In this document: one piece after another, positions 1 to 8,695 of the stretch
How positions within the stretch are numbered: the stretch's first letter is position 1
How the letters are laid out: each line of letters opens with the position of its first letter
Assembly: GCA_036377675.1 (NCBI GenBank)
Contig: DASUXY010000013.1
Location: forward strand, 1 to 64,000
Length of the DNA: 64,000 nt
Reading direction: 5' to 3'
From: DASUXY01 sp036377675
GTDB taxonomy: Bacteria > Bacillota > Bacilli > Bacillales > Amphibacillaceae
The notes under the pieces: generated by a model
What the model saw: the letters and a program-made list of their open reading frames with translations, nothing else
The model's database searches: none
What the model was told of the DNA's origin: nothing
Position numbers and translations under genes: made by a program

Positions 1-171
1 ATCAAACAACATCATTCACTCACTCCTAAAATTTGTCTACTCCCTCTTTCAGTATCACTTAATCTTCTCATTCGATTATGAACGAATGAGAGTCATTCGT
101 TCACTTAAATTTCACTTAAAAGAAAGGGCTGTCTAACTCCGGCTATTCTTCACTTTAGATGACCTATCTAA

Positions 172-213
172 AAAATCCAAAACATCGATTGACCAATGTT
201 TTGGATTTTTTTT
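172..213. terminator. Bidirectional terminator downstream of metG
   Basis: A 13-bp perfect stem (173-185 with 196-208) encloses a 10-nt loop. It is followed by a T run on plus and by a run of six T on minus. On the minus strand it lies just past the metG stop, so it probably ends metG transcription. The gene on the other side is outside the window. Confidence 0.75.
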
Positions 214-265
214 CTCGTTTTTAACTTAAATGTTCTCCTTTTAGAACAGCTCTTCATGTTGCTGT

Positions 266-2218
266 TTATTCAACGATAGATCCGTTTGGCAATGACGAGT
301 CAACGGTTGCTAGAGACAAGCGTCCACTCTCTGGATCTTCACCAGATAAAATCATGCCTTCTGACATTTCACCCCGTAGCTTCACCGGTTTTAAGTTCGT
401 GACACAAATCACTTTTTTACCGATGAGTTGTTCAGGTTCGTAATCGTTAGCAATCCCTGAAATGACTTGACGCTTCTGTTTGCCAAGGTCTACTTGTAAT
501 TTCAGAAGCTTATCAGCATTTGCCATCTTCTCTGCCTTAGTAACTTCTGCCACCCGTAAGTCTAACTTCATGAAATCATCAAAGTTTACGATCTCTTTCG
601 CATCTTCTTGTTCACTATCTTGTTTGTATGTTGTTTTCTTCATCATCTCTTGAATGCCTTTAACTTCTTCTTCCATATCTAGACGCGGGAAAATCGGCTC
701 GCCTTTCTCAACAAGTGTACCTGCTTGTACAACTCCTTGTTTATAGACACTGTCCCATGTTGTTTGTTGTTCATCCGTAATCCCTAACTGTTTAAAAACT
801 TCCTTAGGAGCTTCTGTTAAAAACGGCTGAAGGACGATGGCAATCGTTCGCAATGATTCAACTAAATGAGCCATAATGTTTCCGAGACGTTCTTTTTGAG
901 CTGGATCTTTTGCTAAGACCCATGGCTCTGTTTCATCGATATACTTATTTGTTCGACCTATCAACTGCCAAATTGATGAAAGGGCCACAGAAAACTCCAT
1001 CTCATCAAGAGATTGTTCTACATTTGTAACGGTGTCCTGCATCAATTTCTCCAAACTTTCATCCACTGCTGTTTCTGATGATTGATAAGCAGGGATTTTT
1101 CCGTCAAAATACTTCTCAATCATCGCTACGGTACGATTTAATAAATTTCCAAAATCATTCGCCAAATCATAGTTTAACCGTTCCACGAAAGCTTCTGGCG
1201 TAAACACACCGTCCGAGCCAAATGGTACTTCGCGCAATAAATAATATCTTAGAGCGTCAACTCCGTAACGATCCGTAAGTTTTACCGGATCGACAACATT
1301 TCCCTTCGATTTAGACATTTTACCGTCTTTCATTAAAATCCAACCGTGTGCAAAAATCTTCTTCGGTAAAGGTAAATCAAGTGCCATTAAAATAATTGGC
1401 CAGTAAATCGAATGGAAGCGAACAATTTCCTTACCGATTAAATGGACATCTGCCGGCCAATATTTTTGAAACTTCTCATCTTCATCGGTTCCATAACCTA
1501 AAGCAGTAATATAGTTCGTTAACGCATCGATCCATACATAGATGACGTGTTTCGGATTGCCGGGAACTTTGACACCCCAATCAAATGTTGTACGTGACAC
1601 GGCCAAGTCTTCTAAGCCTGGTTTCAAGAAGTTATTAAGCATTTCATTTCTTCTACTTTCAGGCTGAATAAATTCTGGATGTTCTTTATAATATTGAATG
1701 AGTCGATCTGCATATTTACTCATCTTAAAGAAATACGATTCTTCTTTTACTTTTTCGACTTCTCCTTTACAATCGGCACACTTTCCTTCATCCAATTGCC
1801 ATTCGGTGAAGAACGTTTCACATGAAATACAGTACCAACCTTCGTACTCATCTAAATATATATCTCCTTGCTCAAGCAATTGGTTAAAAATTTTTTCGAC
1901 AATTTTTTTATGGCGCTCCTCTGTCGTTCGAATAAAATCGTCATTCGTTATTTTTAACTGTTTCCACAAGTTCTTAATACTACCGATAATCTGATCGAGA
2001 TACTCTTGCGGAGAAAGACCTTGCTCCTCTGCAGTTTGCTGGATTTTCTGTCCGTGCTCATCCGTACCTGTTAAATACATGACATCATAGCCACGCAAGC
2101 GTTTGTAACGGGCCATCACATCACCGGCAACTGTAGAATACGCATGTCCAATATGTAGTTTTCCACTCGGGTAATAAATCGGAGTCGTAATATAAAACGT
2201 TTTATCTTTATTTGTCAT
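266..2218 (-). CDS. metG: Methionyl-tRNA synthetase
   Basis: Charges tRNA-Met with methionine in the cytoplasm (metS in Bacillus naming). At 650 residues it has the usual length of the long bacterial form. The class I signature HIGH is at residues 22-25 and KMSKS at 300-304. The four zinc cysteines C130, C133, C147 and C150 are all present. The last ~110 residues form the OB-fold tRNA-binding domain (starts NFDDFMKLDLRVAEV). The ATG is preceded by GGAGGAAAA. It sits back to back with abrB, as in B. subtilis. The identification is secure. Confidence 0.97.
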   Translation of the reverse strand: MTNKDKTFYITTPIYYPSGKLHIGHAYSTVAGDVMARYKRLRGYDVMYLTGTDEHGQKIQQTAEEQGLSPQEYLDQIIGSIKNLWKQLKITNDDFIRTTEERHKKIVEKIFNQLLEQGDIYLDEYEGWYCISCETFFTEWQLDEGKCADCKGEVEKVKEESYFFKMSKYADRLIQYYKEHPEFIQPESRRNEMLNNFLKPGLEDLAVSRTTFDWGVKVPGNPKHVIYVWIDALTNYITALGYGTDEDEKFQKYWPADVHLIGKEIVRFHSIYWPIILMALDLPLPKKIFAHGWILMKDGKMSKSKGNVVDPVKLTDRYGVDALRYYLLREVPFGSDGVFTPEAFVERLNYDLANDFGNLLNRTVAMIEKYFDGKIPAYQSSETAVDESLEKLMQDTVTNVEQSLDEMEFSVALSSIWQLIGRTNKYIDETEPWVLAKDPAQKERLGNIMAHLVESLRTIAIVLQPFLTEAPKEVFKQLGITDEQQTTWDSVYKQGVVQAGTLVEKGEPIFPRLDMEEEVKGIQEMMKKTTYKQDSEQEDAKEIVNFDDFMKLDLRVAEVTKAEKMANADKLLKLQVDLGKQKRQVISGIANDYEPEQLIGKKVICVTNLKPVKLRGEMSEGMILSGEDPESGRLSLATVDSSLPNGSIVE

Positions 2219-2530
2219 TGATTTTCCTCCTCGAACATGTATACATGCTTATTCTTCTATTGTAGCGACTTTTTAATAACATTTCCATTAGCGACAACAT
2301 TTAAAAGGATTTATAAAAACTGTTTCGCTAACTCGAAATCAAATGACTTTTAATGTTTCATTTAATGAGTGATTTTTTCCACATTATGCAGTACATTTAT
2401 TGCAAATAAAGAAATTTTCTATAAAACGTCTATTTTTTGTCAAAAAATTATTGACACTATTGGTAATGATTGGTACGATGTTCATAATATATGTCGAAGA
2501 TTGACGAAATTTTAAATTGGGGGAAGAAAG
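2219..2530. other. metG-abrB divergent intergenic region
   Basis: About 312 bases without a gene. The abrB-proximal end carries the abrB promoter. The rest is AT-rich. It must also hold the metG promoter on minus, but I could not pick that out with confidence. No stable hairpin typical of a riboswitch was evident. Confidence 0.6.
2451..2479 (+). promoter_or_regulatory. Sigma-A promoter of abrB
   Basis: The -35 box TTGACA (2451-2456) and -10 box TACGAT (2474-2479) are separated by 17 bases. The abrB start codon lies about 50 bases downstream with a GGGGGAAG ribosome-binding site. In B. subtilis this promoter is autoregulated by AbrB and repressed by Spo0A~P. A Spo0A box (TGTCGAA) is visible at about 2493-2499, just downstream of the likely start site. 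Confidence 0.7.
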
Positions 2531-2809
2531 ATGAAGTCTACAGGAATTGTCCGAAAAGTCGATGAACTGGGTCGAGTAGTCATTCCTATTGAATTACGGC
2601 GAACACTTGATATTAATATTAAAGACCCTCTTGAAATCTATGTTGACAATGATAAAATCATTCTTAAAAAGTACAAACCAAATATGTCTTGCTACATTAC
2701 TGGAGATGCTTCTGATGAGAATCAAGCCTTTGCCAATGGAAAGCTTGTGCTTAGTCCAGAAGGTGCGCAAGCCCTTGTCGAAGAGATTCAGGAGCGCTTC
2801 ACTAAATAA
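2531..2809 (+). CDS. abrB: Transition-state regulator AbrB
   Basis: DNA-binding regulator that represses stationary-phase and sporulation genes during growth. The 92 residues match AbrB throughout. The N-terminal swapped-hairpin DNA-binding fold (STGIVRKVDELGRVVIPIEL) covers residues 3-22 and neighbours. The single cysteine is at position 54, as in B. subtilis AbrB. The start has a strong GGGGGAAG site 6-7 bases upstream. It runs head-on to replication and converges on rsmI, the same arrangement as in B. subtilis. Confidence 0.95.
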   Translation: MKSTGIVRKVDELGRVVIPIELRRTLDINIKDPLEIYVDNDKIILKKYKPNMSCYITGDASDENQAFANGKLVLSPEGAQALVEEIQERFTK

Positions 2810-2836
2810 TTTGTTCGCTTGCTCATTCTAACGAAC

Positions 2837-2891
2837 CACTCAAGTGTTGACTTTCAAACGAAATCAACACTTGAGTGATTTCGTTTGAAAG
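2837..2891. repeat. Interleaved inverted repeats between abrB and rsmI
   Basis: Two perfect 14-bp inverted repeats are interleaved as A-B-A'-B'. Arm A 2837-2850 pairs with 2864-2877 and arm B 2851-2864 pairs with 2878-2891. The pattern reads the same way from both strands. It lies between two convergent genes, so it may act as a bidirectional terminator, although no strong T tract follows either hairpin. Confidence 0.85.
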
Positions 2892-2927
2892 ACCTCTCTG
2901 GGTGAATCGTCCATCTATGGCTAACAT

Positions 2928-3803
2928 CTATGGCTCAATATGATAAGCTCGATACACTTCTCGCTTAGGCAAATTCCTTTCCAACGCTACTTGTTTAATA
3001 GCCTCTTTACTTGACTTTGACTCGCTCTGGACGTAATAGCTGACGTGCTCTTTAACTGTCAAATGACTCCACCAAAGATGATTCTTTTCAACGTCTTTTT
3101 GTTTGTTTCCTTCGACGACGAGGCAAAACTCACCTTTAAGTGGGTTGTTTTCAGCCCATTGTCGTAACTCATCCACCGAACCGCGTATGTATTCTTCAAA
3201 ATGTTTCGTCAACTCACGAGCAATCGATATATTTCGATTGCCAAGTTGATTTTGAAGGTCAGCTAAAGTCTCTTTCAATCGATAAGGAGATTCATAAAAA
3301 ATCAACGTCGCTTGAAGAGATTGTAATCGCTTTAACTCAGCTTCCTTATCACTTTTCTTTCGAGGTAAAAATCCATAAAATAAAAATTTATCTGTCGCTA
3401 AACCCGAGCCGACGAGAGCACAAAGGGCTGCATTTGCCCCAGGTAATACGATTACAGACACTTCTTTTGCAATAGCTGCTTGAACGAGTTCATAACCGGG
3501 ATCTGAAATCGCTGGCATACCTGCATCGCTTACTAAGGCAATTGATTCCCCTCGTTGCAGTCGATGAATCAATTCCTCTGTTCGTTGTCGTTTATTATGC
3601 TCATGATAACTAATCATTGGCGTTTGAATCTTAAAATGATTTAATAACTTCTTTGTATGGCGCGTATCTTCCGCAGCAATGATCGTGACCGTTTGTAATA
3701 CGTTTAATGCCCGATAAGTTATATCTTCTAAGTTACCGATCGGTGTCGGTACAACATACAATTTCCCTTGTTCCTCTTCTTGAAAACTCTTTTGAATGTT
3801 CAT
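2928..3803 (-). CDS. rsmI: 16S rRNA 2'-O-ribose C1402 methyltransferase RsmI
   Basis: Methylates the ribose of C1402 in the 16S rRNA decoding centre, using S-adenosylmethionine. The 291-residue protein shows the tetrapyrrole-methylase-fold motifs of RsmI: PTPIGNLEDIT near residue 20, AEDTRHTKKLL near 45, SDAGMPAISDPG near 95 and ESPYRL near 170. It starts inside the end of yazA with a 4-base ATGA overlap, so translation is probably coupled. It belongs to the run yabA-trmN6-yazA-rsmI, which is conserved in Bacillus (yabC). Confidence 0.95.
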   Translation of the reverse strand: MNIQKSFQEEEQGKLYVVPTPIGNLEDITYRALNVLQTVTIIAAEDTRHTKKLLNHFKIQTPMISYHEHNKRQRTEELIHRLQRGESIALVSDAGMPAISDPGYELVQAAIAKEVSVIVLPGANAALCALVGSGLATDKFLFYGFLPRKKSDKEAELKRLQSLQATLIFYESPYRLKETLADLQNQLGNRNISIARELTKHFEEYIRGSVDELRQWAENNPLKGEFCLVVEGNKQKDVEKNHLWWSHLTVKEHVSYYVQSESKSSKEAIKQVALERNLPKREVYRAYHIEP

Positions 3804-4072
3804 CCTTCATAACCTTCTTTCCTTTGTTCACGAATCATCTGTAGTTTTTCTTGACGAGATAATTGTTTAATCGCATATTCTTTTTGCATCGCTTTTCGTT
3901 TTGTTGAAAAGGTTTCAGTGAAAATGACTTGAAATGGGCCACGTCCTCGTGTATATTTAGCACCCTTTCCTTTTTCATGCATGCGTAGTCGGTTAGGCAA
4001 ATTATTCGTATAACCAGTATACAACGTATCATCTTTACATTTTAAAATATAAACCGTATGTCGTTCACCCAT
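3800..4072 (-). CDS. yazA: GIY-YIG endonuclease-fold protein YazA
   Basis: Small UPF0213 family protein with the GIY-YIG nuclease fold; its cellular role is not established. I chose the ATG at 4072 (90 residues, beginning MGERHTVYILKCKDDTLYTG). It gives the normal family length, and the longer open frame would only add residues inside trmN6. The GIY-YIG signature appears as VYILKCKDDTLYTGYTNN, with the conserved arginine in NRLRMHEKGKGAKYTRGR. The gene overlaps trmN6 by 8 bases and rsmI by 4, so all three are probably translated together. Confidence 0.9.
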   Translation of the reverse strand: MGERHTVYILKCKDDTLYTGYTNNLPNRLRMHEKGKGAKYTRGRGPFQVIFTETFSTKRKAMQKEYAIKQLSRQEKLQMIREQRKEGYEG

Positions 4073-4805
4073 AAATAATATCCTCTGCCTCTTTTGTATA
4101 GGAGCCGTCATCCTCATAAATATATAAAGGTGGTAAAATTTTCAAGTCAACTTTACCGTCACGCATACCTTCAATTAGTAACATATTTGCTTCTCGATCT
4201 CGTTTCGGATAAACAAGTCGCATCCGCTTCGGTTCTAGATTGTACGTTCGAAATAAATTAATGATATCAACGAGTCGACCTGGGCGATGGACCATTGCGA
4301 CTTTTCCTCCAGGTCGAACATGTAATTTACATGCCTTAACAACTTCCTCTAATGTGCAATACACTTCATGACGGGCAATCGTTAAATATTCATTTTGATT
4401 GTGTTCTGTTTTAGCTGGGGTCGGGAAATACGGTGGATTACATGTAACGACATCAAATTGACTATGTCCTAAAATAGGTTGCATCTCTCTTAAATCGCCA
4501 TGAATCATTGATAACTGTTGATCGAGATCGTTCAAATGGACATTTCGTTCAGCCATATTATAAATCCGTTGTTGGATTTCTACGCCGACGATATCAGCGT
4601 TTGTTCGTCGTGATAATAAGAGAGGAATGACTCCGTTTCCTGTACATAAATCGAGAATTTTCCCCTGTTTAATCGGTACATAAGCGAAATTTGCTAACAA
4701 AATTGCATCTAAAGAAAAAGAAAAAGCGGTCGGACTTTGAATGATCTTCATTTCTTCATTTGCTAATAAATAGTCTATACGTTCATCATCATATAACTGT
4801 ACCAT
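4065..4805 (-). CDS. trmN6: tRNA1(Val) adenine-37 N6-methyltransferase
   Basis: Predicted SAM-dependent methyltransferase for A37 of tRNA1-Val (yabB in B. subtilis). The 246 residues carry the SAM-binding motif ILDLCTGNGVIPLLLSRR near residue 48 and the N6-adenine catalytic motif NPPY (TCNPPYFPTP) near 122. The ATG at 4805 is followed downstream by yazA with an 8-base overlap. Substrate specificity is inferred from the family. The operon position, between yabA and yazA, supports orthology. Confidence 0.92.
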   Translation of the reverse strand: MVQLYDDERIDYLLANEEMKIIQSPTAFSFSLDAILLANFAYVPIKQGKILDLCTGNGVIPLLLSRRTNADIVGVEIQQRIYNMAERNVHLNDLDQQLSMIHGDLREMQPILGHSQFDVVTCNPPYFPTPAKTEHNQNEYLTIARHEVYCTLEEVVKACKLHVRPGGKVAMVHRPGRLVDIINLFRTYNLEPKRMRLVYPKRDREANMLLIEGMRDGKVDLKILPPLYIYEDDGSYTKEAEDIIYG

Positions 4806-4852
4806 GATTATTTCCCTTCCTTACATCGATTCATCATGCTTACCATTTCGTA

Positions 4853-4894
4853 AAAATAGCTGCCCCATACATCTTCCAACATATGGTGACAGCT
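4853..4894 (-). terminator. Weak terminator/attenuator between yabA and trmN6
   Basis: On minus, an imperfect stem (AGCTGTCACCATA with TATGGGGCAGCT) is followed by ATTTTTA. It lies between yabA and trmN6, which are otherwise one co-directional run, so it may only reduce read-through. Confidence 0.5.
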
Positions 4895-4910
4895 TGATCA
4901 TTTTTATTAT

Positions 4911-5261
4911 TTAATTTTTACTTAGAAAGTCTAAACAAAACATACAGTCTTCATTTTGCCGTGGACTTCCGAATTCGAGGTTACAAATATGGAATCCCTC
5001 ATCATATAACCTCGCTAAGTTGTCATAACCTTCGCCAGGAATTCCCATTTGTTTTTTGTTATTTTGTTCATCACCGTCATCGATCGATTCTTCTCGGTCT
5101 AAACGATTACGTAGATGATAATTTTCCATCGTTAATCGGTGATTTTCTTCTAATAAATTACCGAGTTTCTTCTTTAAATCACCTAGTTGCTCATAAAGCT
5201 CACCGATTTGCTTTTCCATATCCGATACTTGATCAAAAATTTGTCTATTACTTGCGCTCAC
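4911..5261 (-). CDS. yabA: Replication initiation-control protein YabA
   Basis: Negative regulator of initiation that bridges DnaA and the beta clamp DnaN. The 116 residues have the family layout: an N-terminal leucine-zipper coiled coil (about 1-60) for tetramerisation, an acidic linker, and a C-terminal zinc-binding domain with H91/C93 and CMFC near residues 107-110. Both of its partners, dnaA and dnaN, lie in this window. It is 14 bases downstream of ricT and probably cotranscribed. Confidence 0.95.
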   Translation of the reverse strand: MSASNRQIFDQVSDMEKQIGELYEQLGDLKKKLGNLLEENHRLTMENYHLRNRLDREESIDDGDEQNNKKQMGIPGEGYDNLARLYDEGFHICNLEFGSPRQNEDCMFCLDFLSKN

Positions 5262-5275
5262 ACCTATTCACCCCA

Positions 5276-6103
5276 CTATTCCGTGGCTTCTGTCGTTATA
5301 ATGCCTTCTTCAATCAATTCATCGACGGTGTATTCAATGACACGCTCCTCTTTCGGAAGTTCAATTTGAACTAAACGTTCAAGAATATTTAAGCCAACAA
5401 CATGTCCCTTACCATACGGGGTGCTCACTCTTTCACCTAGGTCGGGTAATTCCCGTTTAACGGCTTCATATTCATCGTTTTCATATTTTAAACAGCACAT
5501 GAGTCGTCCACATAAACCAGAAATTTTGGCAGGATTCAAAGAAAGATCTTGATTTTTCGCCATTTTAATGGATACTGGTTCAAAATCACCTAAAAATGTG
5601 GAGCAACAAAGCATTCGACCACATGGGCCAATTCCGCCCAACATCTTTGCTTCATCACGAACACCGATTTGTCTTAGTTCAATCCGTGTTTTAAACAAAG
5701 CGGCCAAGTCTTTAACAAGTTCGCGAAAATCGACTCGTCCATCTGCTGTAAAATAAAAGATAACTTTATTCCGATCAAATGTATATTCTGCATCTACTAA
5801 GTTCATCTCTAAATGATGTTCTGTTATTTTCTTTTCACACATGTGAAAGGCCTGTTCTGCCTGTTCCTGATTTTCAATCACTTTAGACTGATCGTTCTTA
5901 CCTGCAATCCGCATCACTTTCTTAAGAGGGAGGACAACATCCTCTTCATCGACACGTCTATTTGCAATGACTACTTTTCCAAACTCAATCCCTCTGATTG
6001 TTTCGACGATGACATAATTGCCCTTTGTTATATCATGATCAGCCGGATCGAAATAATATATTTTTCCCGCTTTTTTAAAACGAATACCAACCACATCTAT
6101 CAT
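5276..6103 (-). CDS. ricT: RicT (YaaT), Fe-S component of the Ric/Y complex
   Basis: PSP1-domain protein of the RicA-RicF-RicT complex, which in B. subtilis aids RNase Y-dependent mRNA processing and speeds Spo0A phosphorylation. The 275 residues include the cysteine-rich core around GGIGPCGRMLCCSTFLGDF and ISGLCGRLMCCLKYE, which supplies Fe-S ligands. The start has AGAGGTGATC seven bases upstream. It follows holB by 9 bases and precedes yabA. RicA and RicF are encoded elsewhere. Confidence 0.93.
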   Translation of the reverse strand: MIDVVGIRFKKAGKIYYFDPADHDITKGNYVIVETIRGIEFGKVVIANRRVDEEDVVLPLKKVMRIAGKNDQSKVIENQEQAEQAFHMCEKKITEHHLEMNLVDAEYTFDRNKVIFYFTADGRVDFRELVKDLAALFKTRIELRQIGVRDEAKMLGGIGPCGRMLCCSTFLGDFEPVSIKMAKNQDLSLNPAKISGLCGRLMCCLKYENDEYEAVKRELPDLGERVSTPYGKGHVVGLNILERLVQIELPKEERVIEYTVDELIEEGIITTEATE

Positions 6104-6112
6104 ACTCTATGA

Positions 6113-7102
6113 TCACCTCTGGATTTGAAGTGTGAGTTGTTCCATTACTAAAGTCGCTTGAACATTTTGCTTCAAATATTTTTTTGCTTGTAGCAAATCA
6201 TGAAGAATTGCTATGAGTTGTTCTCGTGAGAAATGTAATCCAAACTGTTCAAGTCGTTCGTCATCTGAACTAAATACGACCATTCCCCGTTCATACCCCA
6301 TATGAAAATAAAGTATATCTTTAAAAGCGAGTAACAAAAAATCCAATCCTTGTTCTTGCTCTTTTCGCTCTTTAAAATGAGGTAACCAATATTGGTGAAT
6401 AAATAAATATGCATCATCATTGGTTGATGAGAGCTTTTCAATCAATTGTATCATTAGTTTTCTCGCTTGTGCAAACCACTCATCATGACTCCACGTCATC
6501 GCTTCTTCAAAATTGTTCGTCAATGCACTCATAAATCGAGCCTCTCGTTCCGACATACCGGCTTCTATCAACTGTTTTTGAAAGGAGGCGGGATGCAACG
6601 GTTTTAAATCAATGACCTGGCAACGAGAGCGAATCGTAGGAATGATAGACTGGCTGTTTTCAGTTAACATCATAGCGGTTGTTTGCCGCTTTGGCTCCTC
6701 CAAAAATTTCAAAATGCGATTCGCTGCATTTAAAGTTAACGTATCAGCACCTTTAATAATGTACACTTTTTGACTCGTTTCTAGACCTGAATAGATAAAT
6801 TCCTTTTGCAACTTTTTAATTTGTTCGATTTTAATCGATTGTCCCTCAGGCTCAATCCAATGTACATCTGGATGGTTTCTCGATTCAATCCGCTTACACA
6901 TATTACACGTATGACACGGTTCTGTACCAGACAGATATTTACAAAACAACGTTTTTGCAAGAAGCTCAGCAATCGCTTCCTTTCCTGTTCCCCGATCACC
7001 TTGAAGCAAATAAGCATGGGAAACTCGTTTCCTTTGTATACTATTTGTCATAATTTTACTCGCTAATGGCTGTACTTCGGCAACTTCTGCCCATGTTTTC
7101 AT
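6113..7102 (-). CDS. holB: DNA polymerase III delta-prime subunit
   Basis: Clamp-loader subunit that works with DnaX (gamma/tau) and HolA to load the beta clamp. The 329 residues start with an AAA+ domain holding a variant P-loop GDRGTGKEA (near residue 35). A four-cysteine zinc module follows (CKYLSGTEPCHTCNMC), then the SRC arginine-finger motif (TIRSRCQVIDL). The P-loop is degenerate, as is usual for delta prime, which does not hydrolyse ATP. It heads the holB-ricT-yabA run. Confidence 0.94.
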   Translation of the reverse strand: MKTWAEVAEVQPLASKIMTNSIQRKRVSHAYLLQGDRGTGKEAIAELLAKTLFCKYLSGTEPCHTCNMCKRIESRNHPDVHWIEPEGQSIKIEQIKKLQKEFIYSGLETSQKVYIIKGADTLTLNAANRILKFLEEPKRQTTAMMLTENSQSIIPTIRSRCQVIDLKPLHPASFQKQLIEAGMSEREARFMSALTNNFEEAMTWSHDEWFAQARKLMIQLIEKLSSTNDDAYLFIHQYWLPHFKERKEQEQGLDFLLLAFKDILYFHMGYERGMVVFSSDDERLEQFGLHFSREQLIAILHDLLQAKKYLKQNVQATLVMEQLTLQIQR

Positions 7103-7246
7103 AATACCATCCTTTTATCGTCCAAAAATAAAGAAACAATCTCCCTCTACAAAACTTCGTCCTCGTTGAGCACGTCGGCGTATAGAGTGTTGACCATTTC
7201 ACTCTGCTGTAAAACCTATCATTCGTTCACCCATAAGCCTTTCACT

Positions 7247-7576
7247 TTAAAATTGAACAAAGGATTCAATCGGAAGAATAAATACAGTCGCTCCACCAAC
7301 CTCAACTTTGACAGGTCGCGGAATATACGTATCTGCATTTCCACCCATTGGTGAAATCGGTGCAACCATTTGCTCTCGTTGTGAACAATTGTCACGAATA
7401 ATATCCAACGCTTCATCAATCCGCTCATCTTCACAACCGATCATCAACGTTGTATTTCCCTCTTTTAGAAACCCACCAGTCGTCGCCAGCTTTGTCGTTT
7501 GGAAATTATTTCCACCGAGTGCATCTACGAGGCGATTCGAATCTTTATCCTGGACGACCGCAATGATTAACTTCAC
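7247..7576 (-). CDS. darA: c-di-AMP-binding PII-like receptor DarA
   Basis: Trimeric PII-like signal protein (YaaQ) that binds cyclic di-AMP; its output is unknown. At 109 residues it has full family length. The long B-loop and T-loop region contains TTKLATTGGFLKEGNTTLMIG, where the binding residues lie, and the second conserved stretch is PISPMGGNADTY. It lies 16 bases downstream of tmk. The phosphodiesterase GdpP, which degrades c-di-AMP, is encoded at 59.9 kb, so both a receptor and a hydrolase are in this window. Confidence 0.93.
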   Translation of the reverse strand: MKLIIAVVQDKDSNRLVDALGGNNFQTTKLATTGGFLKEGNTTLMIGCEDERIDEALDIIRDNCSQREQMVAPISPMGGNADTYIPRPVKVEVGGATVFILPIESFVQF

Positions 7577-7592
7577 AATGTTCTCCTCCTTT

Positions 7593-8225
7593 TTAACCTT
7601 TATTCATGGAATCGATGATCGTTTTAAACGCTTCTGTTTCTACTTCTTTCTGTGATTGATCCGCATTAATTGTTTGAATACGGTCTGGGAACTTCGTCGT
7701 TAATAGCTGATATCCTTCATACACACGTTCATGAAAGTAAAGTTCTTCTAAATCTAATCGATTTCTTTCTCTATGTTTATTCGCTTGAATGCGCTGTAGA
7801 CCCTTTTCCGGATGAAGATCGAAAAATAATGTTACGTTTGGCATACAATTTTGAATGGCGAACTCATTAATCGTTAATACTTCATCCATTCCAAGACCCC
7901 GTGCATGTCCTTGATAAGCTAGACTACTATCTATAAATCGGTCGCAAAGGACTATTTTTCCTGCTTGTAATGCAGGGATAATTTTTTCTACGAGATGTTG
8001 CCTACGTGCGGCAGCGTATAATAAGGCTTCTGTCCGTGCGTCCATCGCCGTATAGTCTGGATCGAGGATAATTTGTCTAATCTTTTCTGCTATTTCAATT
8101 CCACCAGGTTCACGTGTAGCGATGACTTCATATCCCGCTGCGAAAAATTTTTGTTGAAGAGCGCGAAGAATAGTTGTCTTTCCAGCACCTTCTCCACCCT
8201 CGAATGTTACAAAATAGCCGTTCAC
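7593..8225 (-). CDS. tmk: Thymidylate kinase
   Basis: Phosphorylates dTMP to dTDP for DNA synthesis. The 210 residues carry the P-loop FEGGEGAGKTT (residues 8-18), the DR(F/Y) motif in LCDRFIDSSLAYQGHARGLG, and TREPGG for substrate binding. It is the first gene of a run with darA. In B. subtilis yaaO lies upstream; here the 470 bases upstream hold no recognisable homologue of it. Confidence 0.95.
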   Translation of the reverse strand: MNGYFVTFEGGEGAGKTTILRALQQKFFAAGYEVIATREPGGIEIAEKIRQIILDPDYTAMDARTEALLYAAARRQHLVEKIIPALQAGKIVLCDRFIDSSLAYQGHARGLGMDEVLTINEFAIQNCMPNVTLFFDLHPEKGLQRIQANKHRERNRLDLEELYFHERVYEGYQLLTTKFPDRIQTINADQSQKEVETEAFKTIIDSMNKG

Positions 8226-8389
8226 TGATTCTGCTCCTTCATCGACAATGGATGTTCCTTATACGGACTGCATGGAGCCGCATTTTAACTTACACCCCGC
8301 CGAAATTTAATTCAATAAGATAAAAAAACTACAACCCTTCCTATACAATAAACTTTATGAAAGGGGAAGTTCGATTATTTTGTGTTATT

Positions 8390-8554
8390 TCAAGTCATTA
8401 TTAGTCTATGTGACTTGCTTTTACAAATTATTATAAAAGCCTTCCACTGTACATTGTAGCATTCTTTCGACGTTTTTTTAATGAATTTATTTACTTCGTC
8501 AAGCGCTGCTATAGATTTTGTTGATTTGGAATCTAACCTATAGATAGCATTCAT
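8390..8554 (-). CDS. Unassigned 54-residue open frame
   Basis: ATG at 8554, stop at 8390-8392. The product begins MNAIYRLDSKSTKSIAALDE and is lysine-rich with a hydrophobic patch (AFIIICK). It has coding-like amino acid composition but no convincing ribosome-binding site, and I do not recognise the family. It could be a small gene, the remnant of a larger one, or a chance frame. Confidence 0.25.
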   Translation of the reverse strand: MNAIYRLDSKSTKSIAALDEVNKFIKKTSKECYNVQWKAFIIICKSKSHRLIMT

Positions 8555-8591
8555 TTTCCATTTTATACATTAATCATTTTTAAGTAGTAAC

Positions 8592-8627
8592 ACAAAAAAA
8601 GCCTTTGCAAAAAAGAATACAAAGACT
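8592..8627 (-). terminator. Terminator of csfB
   Basis: On minus, AGTCTTTG pairs with CAAAGGCT around an 11-nt loop and is followed by seven T. It lies about 70 bases past the csfB stop. Confidence 0.75.
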
Positions 8628-8695
8628 TCATTCAAAGAACTGAGTAACTATGATACCTATAATCATTCGTTCGGAAACTTCCACTCTTTAAAACT

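Larger units (their letters stand above)
8226..8695. other. tmk-csfB intergenic region
   Basis: 470 bases with no recognised gene. It holds the csfB terminator at its right end and an unassigned 54-codon open frame on minus (8390-8554). In B. subtilis the equivalent interval carries xpaC, yaaN and yaaO, none of which is here. I could not identify a strong promoter for tmk. Confidence 0.6.
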
